This document shows, piece by piece, positions 22,501 through 32,267 of a DNA stretch of 64,000 nt. Location: assembly GCA_001557505.1 (NCBI GenBank), contig LSAX01000012.1, forward strand, positions 248,001-312,000. Direction: 5' to 3'. Within the stretch, counting starts at the first letter, position 1, and the number at the start of each line of letters is the position of its first letter. A model generated the notes under the pieces. It did no database searches, was not told where the DNA came from, and saw nothing but the letters and a program-made list of their open reading frames with translations. This DNA is from Reticulascus tulasneorum (Eukaryota > Ascomycota > Sordariomycetes > Glomerellales > Reticulascaceae). The position numbers and the translations under genes are program-made.

Positions 22501-22737
22501 GAATGCACCATCCCCGAGATCTTAAAAGGACTGCTTTGGATGGCAGAAAATCAAGCGTTTACCAATGAGTCTAGAGTTGTTCAGCTATCTACCCTCATGG
22601 ATGCGTTGGAGCAGTGGCTCGACGGCGGGAACCACGCCTTTTCACCTTCGCAACATGCCACCACCGACGAACATCGGGAAGCGGTCAAGGCCGGGATTGG
22701 GTCACTGCGCGCCCTCTGGCCGCAACTGCCGCTGTAG
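19567..22737 (+). CDS. Large JmjC-like protein 1 (degenerate metal site)
   Basis: Single exon, 1056 residues. The N-terminal region (1-235) is strongly conserved with the paralogue at 53141-56461 (AASFHRD, LECFQYYGW, LNSKMLARHELRVL). The middle (about 250-560) is acidic, Ser/Glu-rich and probably disordered. The C-terminal part (about 715-1056) resembles a JmjC fold: RRPVVIK near the front, then LLGFAGAF..GSWVRCLAGHKIWAI near residue 900, then DDVLFMPPG near 955 and MEGGMLWDE. JmjC oxygenases bind Fe(II) through HxD..H. Here the HVD site reads YVD and no His follows PPG, so catalysis by the normal mechanism looks lost. Role unknown; chromatin-associated or scaffold functions are guesses. Its duplication beside a bZIP copy suggests it travels with this locus. 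Confidence 0.8.
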   Translation: MAEMALKERLYSAMGTEEMRVHTLLSPTAAAMNFAASFHRDAKACRTAREREQLHEIYRDKILAIDSLAANVAAAFLPLLHAVAGRKSADADRWGDFDRLAQRGKNMRDHESQHLQHQSGIIATWGLECFQYYGWHALPLPLLRQLHSLAVLMPRWEDVVDLLNSKMLARHELRVLRGKNNALRVGEHSASSKVQDARSPVERSDILAALEWARQKATSPAARQQVKDSARGINGTPIKHFGLKRDLYGMVVPSRASKDTNRDNDDDGDEDDDDANHVHDLEVSARPHKRTKLAATVPRRPMFPGLVGNYKAHETDARGSGFTPDVTSSNRKDNDQNRSSDRSESPHSHESEIGSESMLVQEEHTGDDDQVVGTADTEEMLLEEEHESDRGLQDAHADVETPRSSSISSGFTEAEEDEENGDVHDAQDVVSESENEADSSQESEDEEVEDAESKENERTTDAGEELDLNLGMISPQSQNLDVMEEERDESVVDSRRGDSPGEKTDVDRGRIIEAEAEEGAEEANEADGTEEQAHNSGDGESEDDDGREDLRTVAGILEGLMSTERTGTSVDRAAEPGPAKALNQTAHTAISSGSASRAPSPPSDLTATSSYQARKTESSARRPLSAVLGGGDNNNLTTLAGEPLRMNPSAPTETRSSVAGEGESSSQQPPTLLETLQLRYAAELHQLVQDLSRPHASLDVTHQRRLQLDWLAPQRWASIYAEPEQHVGRSSVTSPDDADVWYLSWEAFRQYADNGHIFRRPVVIKQKFQDSGMYNIAEYIDMLWQRFPEQQIEVQNSLTGACASMSLKDYCLTIIDIDLNSSDAAAAISSIINLRRLARADEPLLSRLTRFRLLSTLADRAAGTVGKSEQFVPSDVEGYLGSNLLGFAGAFSRSYVDSLVGSWVRCLAGHKIWAISTDLDADDWRRFSIEGSNWSPQGKGRLIVLEQDDVLFMPPGLRAIQAGFTPEPCLMEGGMLWDECTIPEILKGLLWMAENQAFTNESRVVQLSTLMDALEQWLDGGNHAFSPSQHATTDEHREAVKAGIGSLRALWPQLPL

Positions 22738-24766
22738 CTGCCGAAGCTGTCGCAGCTGTCCCAGTATGCCCAAGAAGCGCCAGTGCACAGCATCGTGCCG
22801 GGCACGATCTCCCACACCTCTTAGCGCAGAGCCTAATGCCGATCATCCGGAGGAGGGAACTTTTACTTGTATGGGCGGCCGCCTGTGATGGGTCTGGCGT
22901 CTTTGTTCTCGTTTCCTCTCTCTCTCTGTGTCCTTCACATATGCAGGTAGTTTTGTGTGCGTCGTCAAATTTGTGGCTATTTGTGACATGTTTCTTCCCT
23001 TATATGTCTACTTTGCTTCGATGGCTCCGAGTGCATCACATCGTCTAAATCGCGCCGTGATAACAACATTTCATCATGCCATGTCAACAACCTCTCTACA
23101 ATGTGAAACACATGGCTAGGAAGATGTCTGTAGACGTGGGTTGGCTGGGGGAGGATTCTGGGCTCAGATGGTTGAAGAGGAAACATGGAGAATCGGATTC
23201 CTTAGGTATTCAAAACAGGTTATCCACCGACCTTACAATCGATACAAGTATTCAGGCGGTAGATATTAGTCATCCTAGCGGGGGGTGGTTCCCAGTGCAG
23301 ATACCAAGCAGAACACCTGTTTTACGAAGGACCTCAGTCCCCGTTGCTGATTGTACCCCATTAATCGAAGCCATGACTGCTGATAGCCTGCCGACTGCGA
23401 AGTGCTATCGCGTTGACTGTGTGTCAGAAGGCAGGCTGGCTCACCTGCGTAACTGGAGGTTCGGGCCTCCCATCGATGACCCCTCTCTTAGGACTCGGGA
23501 GCGAGCAAGGCTCTACAAGGCCGCTACAAATATAGGCATCTATGGAGTCACGGGTGCCCAGTGCACCTGCAGTGCTGTAATCCACTACAACCCGCTACAA
23601 CACCTCTCTACATTAATTATCATGGATCGTGATCAACTTCAAAAGCCATCGGGGATGTAGTGTGATGGTGGACGAGATAGAGCTTGGACCATCGACCCGG
23701 CTTCATGGCCCGTGCCGGAATACCTACTGTAAGATACTTGGGTCCCGTATGTTCTTACTGGGATGGGGTCACAAAGAGTAAGCATGTCGTGGAGCGCTTT
23801 CGAACCCCCCATACGCTCGCATGCATTGCGTGGCCCATCGAGATATCGTCGTACGAAGCAACGAAGCGGATGGGGGCACTGTGTACGAAGTATGTCCACA
23901 GCAGCAAGCCATCCTAGATTCAGCTCGGATTCGGCGGCGCTGAGCCACTGGCTCGCAGACTCCCTGCTAAATAATTACTAGGTAATTATTACAGTGGGGG
24001 GCCAAAAAAAAGGGACTGCTGATCCCCCATGCCCCCCTCCCCCCCGGATCGTGCGGAGCTGCCCAAAGCGGTACTACGAATTTCCGCTACGTTTACTTCT
24101 GCCTAGCGTTCTTGGGAGGGGTGGCCAGGCCCAAATGTTCTGCCACACTCTGTAGGATACGGTATAATCTTTAAGGATGGCCGCCGCGAACCTCAAAAGC
24201 AAGCAATGCGACCAAAACCCACTTTAGCCGCTATCAATTTCTCTCAAGATGACCCTGGGAGGTTTTGCGGCTCGTGCAAGCTCCAGAAATATTTCGAAAG
24301 CGTACGAAGTAGTAATAAAGCCCAGTAGGAGGTTTTGGTCACGGGGGAATAAACGTTCAGGCCCCCCGGGCGCTTACTGCATAATCCTACACTGAAATTA
24401 TCTGTGTTACCCTGAATCCCGAAAGGGTACCTCATTCTGTTTTTTTTTTGGTTTATTACGCCGTGCGGGAGCAACCAAGCTTCGTCCACATTTCTAGATT
24501 ACGTGTTTCCCCCCCCCCTTTCCCAACGTGATTCATACCTTCTGCCTTCGCGCTTGAATTTCTCTCGTGCTTCGGAGTCGTGACGTGCTTTCTTCACGAA
24601 TCGATTGATTTTTCGCTATCTCGTACGGTCGCTAATTAATATTGGAAGCCCGTTTCAATTTTAGTCTAGGCGCGCCTTGTCCGACTTCGGTGGGAGCGCT
24701 CTCGTGCCTTCTAGCCGTCGTCCACCTCCAGTATCCTGGGGGCTGGCCCTGCTGAAGCCGTTCGAA
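22738..24766. other. Intergenic region between JmjC-like gene 1 and ABC transporter
   Basis: Contains palindromic element copy 3 (23679-23719). A 194-codon plus-strand open frame from ATG 23076 matches no family I know and is probably chance. The 3' half carries C, T and A homopolymer runs. Promoter of the transporter is expected near 24500-24766. Confidence 0.5.
23679..23719 (+). promoter_or_regulatory. Dispersed palindromic element, copy 3
   Basis: AGCTTGGACCAT, 12-nt loop, ATGGCCCGTGCCGGA. The right arm has two T-to-C changes relative to the other copies. It lies about 1.1 kb before the ABC transporter ATG. Confidence 0.65.
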
Positions 24767-27700
24767 ATGGAGACCGGCAAGGGAGAAAAGAGCGAGGACG
24801 TCGCCGAGGAGCCCATCGTTGACCCTGAGAATGCCAAAACAGTTTCCGATTCGACCCCCGAGAATCCCGAGGAGGCAAGGCCTGCATCCCCGGAGAGGGA
24901 GCCAACCGTGAAAGACTATATCCGAATCTTCAGCTTTGCCAAGAGATGGGACATTGTTCTCATGATCGCGGCCGCCATCGCCAGCGTGGGAGCCGGTATC
25001 ACCATACCTCTCATGATCGCTATCTTCGGTAGGCTTGTTTCCGACTTCAATAGCTACGGGGGTCCCAGCACCCAATCGCAGAGCGCCTTCAATGACCTCT
25101 TGGACCAGCAGGCCCTATACATGTTTGGCCTATTCATTGCCCGTTTTGGACTCAGCTACATTAGCAAGGTTCGACTACGGTCCGAGAACCCCCCAGTTCA
25201 CCCTCCCGACCACTAACCACCGGGCACTAGTTCTCATTTCGCATGATCGGTATCCGCATGTCGGCGGCCGTCCGACTGCAATATCTGCGATGTCTCTTCG
25301 GCCAGACCGTCCACGTGCTTGACTCGATGCAACCCGGCGCGGCGGCTACCACTATCACGGCAACATCGAATATTCTGCAAACTGGCATTTCTGAAAAGCT
25401 TGGTACTTTTCTCGAACACACTGCCACTATCGTCGCCGCCACTGTCATTGCCTTTATCTATAGCTGGTCCTTAACCCTGGTCACCATCTCGGCGTTCCTC
25501 TTCATCGTCCTCGTGTTTGCCATCCTCCTGCCCTTCATTATCAGGGGCCATGTAAAACTCAACAAGGCCGAGACAAAGGCAGGCTCCGTGGCAACCGAGG
25601 CTTTCAGTGCAATTCGCATGATCGCCTCCTGCGGCGCCGAGGGCCGGACGGTCGAGAAATACTCCGGATGGGTCCAGCAAGCCCGACAAGCCGGTCATGG
25701 CATGAGCCCCTTTATGGCTGTTCAGACCGGGCTCTCCTTTTTTGGTATCAACGGAGCCTTTGCCCTGACTTTCTGGTATGGCACTAAATCGTACGACGAG
25801 GGTCGTATTAGTAATGTCGGGACCGTCGTTATTGTCATGATGAGTGTCTTACTCATGGTGTGCGTGATCCAGCCCTTCGCGGTTCCACTTTCTGCTATTT
25901 GCGGAATCCAGCCCCAGCTCTTCTGATGGTGTGCTAACCTGCCGCCATTAGATCTTCTCTGTCGCAGGTCTCTACCCCGCTGATTGCAATTTCCAAGGCG
26001 ATAGTCGCCGCATCTGAGTTCTTCGCAGTTATCGATGCGCCGAAACCAGAGACTGGGTCACTCAAAGCACCGACTGTAAATTCAACTTCTGATATCATCT
26101 TCAGCGATGTTCAATTCGCATATCCTGGCCGTCCTTCTAAGAAGGTGTTAGATGGGCTGAACCTTCACATCCAGGCCAACAAGAACACTGCCATCGTCGG
26201 CCCCAGTGGCTCCGGCAAGAGCACTATCATCGGGCTCATCGAGGGATGGTATACTCTCCATGACCAGTACGTCATCGCTAAGACCATCGAAAAAGACAAG
26301 AATAAGGCAAAGAAGAAAGATAAGAAGACAAAGAAGAAGGATAAGAATGCATCTGATAATGATGACGGCGAGGGGATTGCCATATCGCAGCCCGCCCCCG
26401 AGGATCTAGAACCTCGTGTGGAGCTCAAGGGCAGCATTTCTACGTGTGGGCATGAGATCGAGCAGATAGACATGAAGTGGTGGCGCTCACAGATAGGACT
26501 GGTCCAACAAGAGCCTTTCCTGTTCAACGACACTGTCTTCAAGAACGTATCCTCAGGCTTGATCGGTACTGAGTGGGAGAACGAGTCCGATGAGAAGAAA
26601 CGCGAGCTGGTCAAGGAGGCCTGCAAAGAGAGTTTCGCAGACGAGTTTATCGACCGGCTCCCGGACGGCTACGACACTCAGGTGGGAGACTCGGGCACCA
26701 AGCTCAGTGGTGGTCAGCGGCAGCGCCTCGCCATTGCGCGTAGCATCATCTCCAAGCCTAACATTCTCATACTCGACGAAGCCACATCTGCGATTGACGT
26801 CCGCGGCGAACAAATCGTACAGGCGGCGCTGGACAGGGCCTCGAGGGGTCGCACCACCATCACCGTCGCCCATAGGCTGTCCACCATCAAGAATGCCGAT
26901 CAGATTGTCGTCCTTCAGCACGGAAAAGTCGTCGAGCAGGGTACTCACAACGGCCTCCTTGCAAACCCGGAAGGCGCCTACTACGGCTTGGTGTATGCCC
27001 AGAAACTCTCTCTCGGGGACTCGGAAGAGGATGAGCCTGCGCATAAGGGGGACGACGGGGCGATTCTCGAGCGCGAGAGGAGCGCTGCTCAGTCGGAAAC
27101 CGTTGCAGCCACCCAAAACGCAAAGTGGAAGGATAAAAATCTGTTCAGCGGCTTTGGGAAGCTGTTATACGAACAAAGAAGCCGCTTCCCACTCTATGCC
27201 ATCGCCATCATCTTTTCCGCCGGAGCGGCAGCGGGCGCACCCCTCCAAGCATACTTCATGGCCCACGCCATCGCGGTCTTCCAGAAAACGGGCCGCGAGC
27301 TGCGGGAGGATTCGGAGTTCTGGTCCACGATGTGGGCTGTCCTCGCGGTGTGCGTCGGAGTATGTTACTTTCTGGTGGTGGCCGTGTCAACGCGCGTTGA
27401 GCACTTCATCGCATGTGTGTATCGCCAAGAATACTTCGAGTCCATCCTGTTGCAGAAGTCGTCCTACTTTGACCAGGAGGATAATGCCACCGGCCAGCTG
27501 ACAGCTCGTCTCTCGGCCGATCCCACTGCGCTAAAGGAGCTCCTCGGCATCAACACGTGCATGCTGCTGATAGGTGTCTTCTCCGTCATCGGCGCTCTCG
27601 CTATCTCGTTCGCCTACGGCTGGAAGCTGGCACTCGTCGCCCTCTGCGTCATCGTTCCAATCAACACTTTAGGCGGCTTCTACCGAATCCGCTACGAAAT

Positions 27701-28958
27701 ACAGTTTAACGACATGAACGAAGCCGTCTTCTCGGAGAGCTCCAAGTTCGGCGCCGAGTCCATCGGCGCATTCCGGACGGTTTCGTCTCTTGTGATGGAG
27801 GACAGCATCTGCGTGCGATACGAGAGACTCTTGAACGGGCACGTCTCGGGAGCCTACAAGAAGGCGCGATGGACCACGCTCATTTTCGCCTTCTCGGACA
27901 GCGTCGGGCTAGCTTGCCAGGCCCTCATCTTATGGTACGGCGGCCGCCTGCTCTCTACCGGAGAGTACGGAGCAATCTCGTTCTTCGTGACCTACATGGC
28001 CGTCATCCAAGGCGCGGAATCGGCCGGTCAGTGGCTCAGCTACGGGCCAAATGCCGCCCAGGCCTCCGCAGCGGCCAACCGCATCCTGAACGCCCGAGAC
28101 AGCCGGGTCAAGGAAGAGGTAGCAGCCGCCCCGATCTCTGTCCCTGACACGGAAGGCGGTATCCAGATTCAGATTGAGGATGTCCACTTCAAGTACCCGA
28201 CGCGTGACGTGCCTATTTTCAAGGGCCTCAACCTCACCATCGAGAAAGGTCAGTTCGCGGCGCTAGTCGGCGCATCGGGGTCCGGCAAGACGTCGATTGT
28301 GTCCCTTCTAGAGCGATTCTATGATGTTGACAGGGGCCACGTTCTGTTCAACGGCAAGGACATCAGCAAGATCAATGTCCATGAATACCGCAAGCTTCTT
28401 TCGTTGGTTGCTCAGGAACCTTCTCTGTTCTCCGGCTCCATCCGCGAAAACATCCTTCTCGGCGTCAACCCCGACGAGGTCACGGATGAGCAGCTGCACC
28501 AGTGCTGCCGTGACGCCAATATCCACGACTTCATCGTCTCGCTGCCCGACGGATACAACACCGAAATCGGCAGCAAAGGCGTCAGTCTCAGCGGCGGCCA
28601 GAAGCAAAGAGTCTCGATCGCCCGTGCCCTGATCAGGAATCCGCGCGTGTTGCTGCTCGACGAGGCGACGAGCTCTCTGGACTCGGAGAGCGAGAAGATC
28701 GTGCAAGCGGCGTTTGAGACGGCGGCGAAAGGCCGGACGACCATCGCCGTCGCGCACCGGCTGGCTACCATCCAGAAGGCTGACATCATCTACGTGCTCG
28801 CCGACGGGAAGGTGCTCGAGAAGGGTTCCCATACCGAGCTGCTCAAGTTGAAGGGTATCTATTGGCACATGGTGAGTTCGCGGCTATTTACATTCTATCC
28901 CGTCTGGCAATTGCTAACTTCAAGGGGCCAGTGTCAAAACCAGGCCCTCGACCGATAG
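24767..28958 (+). CDS. Full-size ABC transporter, ABCB/MDR type (TMD-NBD-TMD-NBD)
   Basis: Exons 24767-25168, 25231-25859, 25952-28871 and 28932-28958 give 1325 residues. ATG 24767 begins METGKGEK; a TTG-led upstream extension is open but lacks an ATG. TMD1 starts near residue 60. NBD1 shows Walker A GPSGSGKST, signature LSGGQRQR and Walker B ILILDEATSAID; NBD2 shows GASGSGKTS, LSGGQKQR and VLLLDEATSSLD. Both halves look competent. Oddly, NBD1 has a Lys-rich insertion (26283-26350, KKKDKKTKKKDK-like) between Walker A and the Q-loop region. The last intron is in frame; splicing it gives the family-like end MCQNQALDR. Such pumps export hydrophobic compounds and are common in fungal peptide clusters. 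Export of the NRPS product is inference. The gene converges on calcineurin A copy 2. Confidence 0.93.
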
Positions 28959-29465
28959 AGTGCGGTCGGATATCCCATACATCTGTACTCTACTTACGCA
29001 CATGGGACTTTGTAAGGCAATCTAATATTCTGCTCTGACCGGGAACGACAAGGAAACGGGGGGTCATCTTCAGATACAAGTCGTTGTTCAACCTACACCA
29101 TGGCGGCGTGCAACGAATTGCGCTGCAGCTCTGCATTGCTTTTACCAATGTAGTCAACCTTACGTTTTTGGAAGACAGAGGTGTGGGAATAACTTATAGG
29201 GGCGGATGGCACTGCATTTTCGGACGGAAAAGGACATTACTACACTGCATGGGTCGAATCGTTAATGTATTTGGTCCAAATACTCAGAAGCTCGTATATC
29301 GTAGAGATGCCAGCTCCAACCACTTAATTTCGTCTAAGAACCACTTTCCATCCAGTGGGCCATACCATTTCCTTCTTGGATGTCATGATATATGATGTCG
29401 TGGTCTGTGCTGCCTGGCATTTCTATACCCACCTGCTGCTGTTCCTGCACAGCTACCTATGTCTT
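28959..29465. other. Convergent 3' spacer between ABC transporter and calcineurin A copy 2
   Basis: About 500 bp that probably holds the 3' UTRs and poly(A) sites of both genes. No other feature recognised. Confidence 0.6.
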
Positions 29466-31456
29466 TTATCGCTTTCGCTCACTGCCGGAAGATAAGGAGT
29501 AAGTACCAAGTAGCAAATCTAACAAAGTAATGAACCGACAAACTCACATGCTCAACTTCCTCGAGAGGCTCTGCAGGTTCTTGTCACTCTCGGCCTCCCG
29601 TGTCGCCCGCTCCAGAGCCTGTTGGCGGTCGTCGGCTGCCTGTCGCACCACCTCATCGTGGCTCGGAGGCAGTCTTTCGTTCAGTATGTCGACCTTGCGG
29701 GCGTCCTCGAAATTGGTGATGGCATCCTTGATGCCGTCAGCTCCGTGCATGAGTGTTCCGGCGGGCAAGCGGCCGCCCGAAGCAGTCTTGAGCTCTGTAA
29801 CTCTCTCCGACTCCTCGCGCAGGACGTTGAAGACGCGTGAGAGCCGGCCAATGGCAAGTATCTTATTCTTGATCGCCCGTTGCTTGACCTCGATCGACTC
29901 GGGATCTTGGCTGCCAGGGGAGGGGAGCGCGGGGGACACTGGGCCCGGCGAGGCGGACTCGGAATCTTCCCGGAGCTCCTCCTCTGAGAGCGTGCCCAGC
30001 ATGGCAAGCAGCATGTCTGCGAACTTCTCGCCGACGAAGGGGAGGGACCACGTAAAGACATCCATGAAGTTGGTGAGCCAGAAAGGGTGCGGTGAGCAGT
30101 TGAATTGGCGGATATTCATGACGTTGTTCTCGTACTTCAGCACGGCCGCCTTGTTGTTGTACGTGTCGAGATAGTTCGGCGCCGAGAAGATAGTCATCAC
30201 ACTGGGGAAGCCTGTTGTCCGAGTCTTGCGGTACATACGGTAACCGGCGTCTTGCGCCTCGTGCGCCCGGATGATGGAGAGCAGGTTATTCTTTTCCAAG
30301 AAGTTACAAGCAGCCGAGTATGAAAAAAGGTACGAGCAGCCTCGAATATGGTTATGGAGGAAGTAGTCGGTAGTTTTCTCCTGACCAAAGTCCTCCAGAG
30401 GATCGGCCCAGAGTAGGTCACACATCAAGCCTTGCGTGGGTGGCTCGCGGAAACGATCGATCTACGGTACAGATTAGCGACGCCCCGGGTTCCCTCGTGG
30501 GGGTAGTGTGGGTGGAGGGGGGAGGGGTGTAGGCAACCAACATTCCGGAGGTCATCTAGTGTATGCATCGCCGGGCTCAGCCCGCCGTGGACGCAGAAAA
30601 ACTGCTTGTTCATGAGAGCGGCGAGCGGGAGGGCACAGAAGGATTCTACGAAGGCTTCGTAAATGGCTTCGGAATACTTGCGCTTGCATTCCAGCTTGAA
30701 GGTGAAGTAGTCGGTCAAGTGGCGACACTCGTGGTTCCCACGTAGCAGCCAAAAGGTGTTGGGGTAGTGTATTTTTAGCGACCAGAGATACAGAACACAT
30801 TCAACACTAAAGTAGCCGCGGTCGACGTAGTCGCCAAGGAAGAGATATCTTGTCTCGGCTGGGTCGCCGCCAACCTCAAAGAGCTTCATGAGATCGTAGT
30901 ACTGACCGTGGACGTCGCCGCAGACGGTAATTGGCGCTTCCACCTCCAGCAGGTTGGGTTCGGCGCGGAGCAGCTCGGTGCCTTTTCCAAGTATGAAGAG
31001 GACCTGCTCCTCGGTAAGGCGGCCCTCACGGTAGAAGTGCTGCTTGAGGAAGTGGATGTTGGGCTTTTCCCGCGTCTCATCGTGGTAGAATTGCTCGTCG
31101 GTGGGGGTCAACCATGCGGGGGCTTGCGCGTCTGCGAAAACGAAAACCCATCAGCGACTGGGTTGGTCGGTCGGTCGCGAGGCATGCTTTTGGGGGTCGC
31201 GGGGGAGGGGGAGAGGAGGGGAGGGAAGGGAAGGGAAGGTGGTTAGGGAGGATTGAAATGACGACGAGAAAGAATCGGGAAGAGAACCTTTGCAGACACG
31301 CTCTTGTGTGCTGACCTGGGTGCCATCCTCCATGGTATAGATGGTGAAGTCGATCTCGGGGAGCGGCTTCTTCTGCTGTATAGCGCGAGTGGCATTTTCG
31401 ACCTGCTGCCTGCGAAGCAGCTCGGCCGCGCTGGGCGGTGAGCTTGCGCCGTCCAT
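29466..31456 (-). CDS. cnaA: Calcineurin A catalytic subunit, copy 2 (altered drug-binding groove)
   Basis: Minus-strand exons 31456-31288, 31131-30542, 30461-29548 and 29481-29466 give 562 residues. The exon plan matches copy 1, including a 590-nt exon 2 and a 16-nt last exon (here ending IERKR; without the last splice it would end LSM). Metal-site motifs [19 protein letters not shown] and GNHECRHLT are intact, as are the CnB helix ([12 protein letters not shown]), the calmodulin region and the autoinhibitory segment ([17 protein letters not shown]). In the docking groove it reads YLDTYNN and [17 protein letters not shown], i.e. V314T, Y341F and P344T in human numbering. From memory, a laboratory cyclosporin-resistant calcineurin A combines changes at these same two positions (V314 and Y341). 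The N-terminus ([14 protein letters not shown]) differs from copy 1. Probably active. Confidence 0.95.
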
Positions 31457-32267
31457 TTTGAAGTTGGCGAGAAGCTCGCTCGGCCTGGGAAGCGCGGGAG
31501 TGGCCTTCGACAGTGGTGCGCGCGTGTCCAGCGGCGATTAAAAGGGCTGTGGATTGGGGGTCTGGATCGGGCTGCGGGTCGGGAACAAAAATCAGGAGTT
31601 TCGTCAAGATGGAAGGATTGATTTCAATTCGCAGTCGATTAGAGTCGCCAGCATCTCTCGCTCGGGAAAGCTGAAAAGAGGCGCGGAGGAGGAGGGGTGG
31701 ATTTTGGCCCAAGATGTTTGGTATTGCCACTAGGTTATTAGGTACCTACATACTTCTGCAACGTAATTAATTACAGGGGTGGTGCTAGGGGTTTCACGCA
31801 TGGGGGGCGCAAGGCAGACTCGCCAGGCGGCTAACCGATTTGCAGACGACCACTGCATGGGGGGGGGGCTTGTATTACTGTAAGCAGTAATTTAATACCA
31901 CCTACCTACCTAAGGCAGGGGCCTAAGGTAATTAATTTAATAGCTGACCACTTGCAGGGATACAAATCCCTTACGCGAGCGAGGAGCGGGGTAATTTGAT
32001 ATGTTTACAGTACCTTCGTAGGTACAGTAGGGACCGAATTCAGTGTCCAAGTTTTGATGTAAAGTTTGTTCTACGCACGGATCAGTCAGTGGCTTAGCGC
32101 GGCTTACACAGTGTGTGATGTACCCCGTATGTAGAGTCGCTTGGAATAAAAAATGGCTCCAACTGCAAGACGGCCGTTTCTGACAACTCTAGGAAAATGA
32201 TAATATTCATTTACTGCATGGACATATGTATATATTTATGAGTCTTATAACCGTATATCAGCGTAGT
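31457..32267. other. Spacer between calcineurin A copy 2 start and NLR 1 end
   Basis: Contains the calcineurin promoter and leader (near 31460-31730), short CCTACCTACC-type tracts near 31900, and the inverted-repeat arm at 32011-32267. Confidence 0.6.
32011..32267 (-). repeat. Inverted-repeat arm, 3' flank of NLR 1
   Basis: Matches in reverse complement the 3' flank of NLR 2 at 42953-43262. Shared landmarks include GTGATGTACCCCGTATGTAG, AATAAAAAATGGCTCCAACT, ACGGCCGTTTCT and CATTTACTGCATGGACAT. So the NLR duplication includes flanking DNA. Confidence 0.85.

Noticed and set aside
23076..23660. 194-codon plus-strand open frame in the JmjC-ABC spacer
   Set aside because: No recognisable motif, no paralogue elsewhere in the window, composition like the surrounding non-coding DNA.
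24001..24060. Homopolymer-rich stretch as a possible gene end or telomere-like sequence
   Set aside because: Mixed short A, C and G runs without a periodic unit; probably simple low-complexity DNA.
29372..29416. Possible sixth copy of the palindromic element (CTTGGATGTCATG ... GTGGTCTGTGCTG)
   Set aside because: The right end resembles the element but the left arm does not pair with it; likely chance or too eroded to count.
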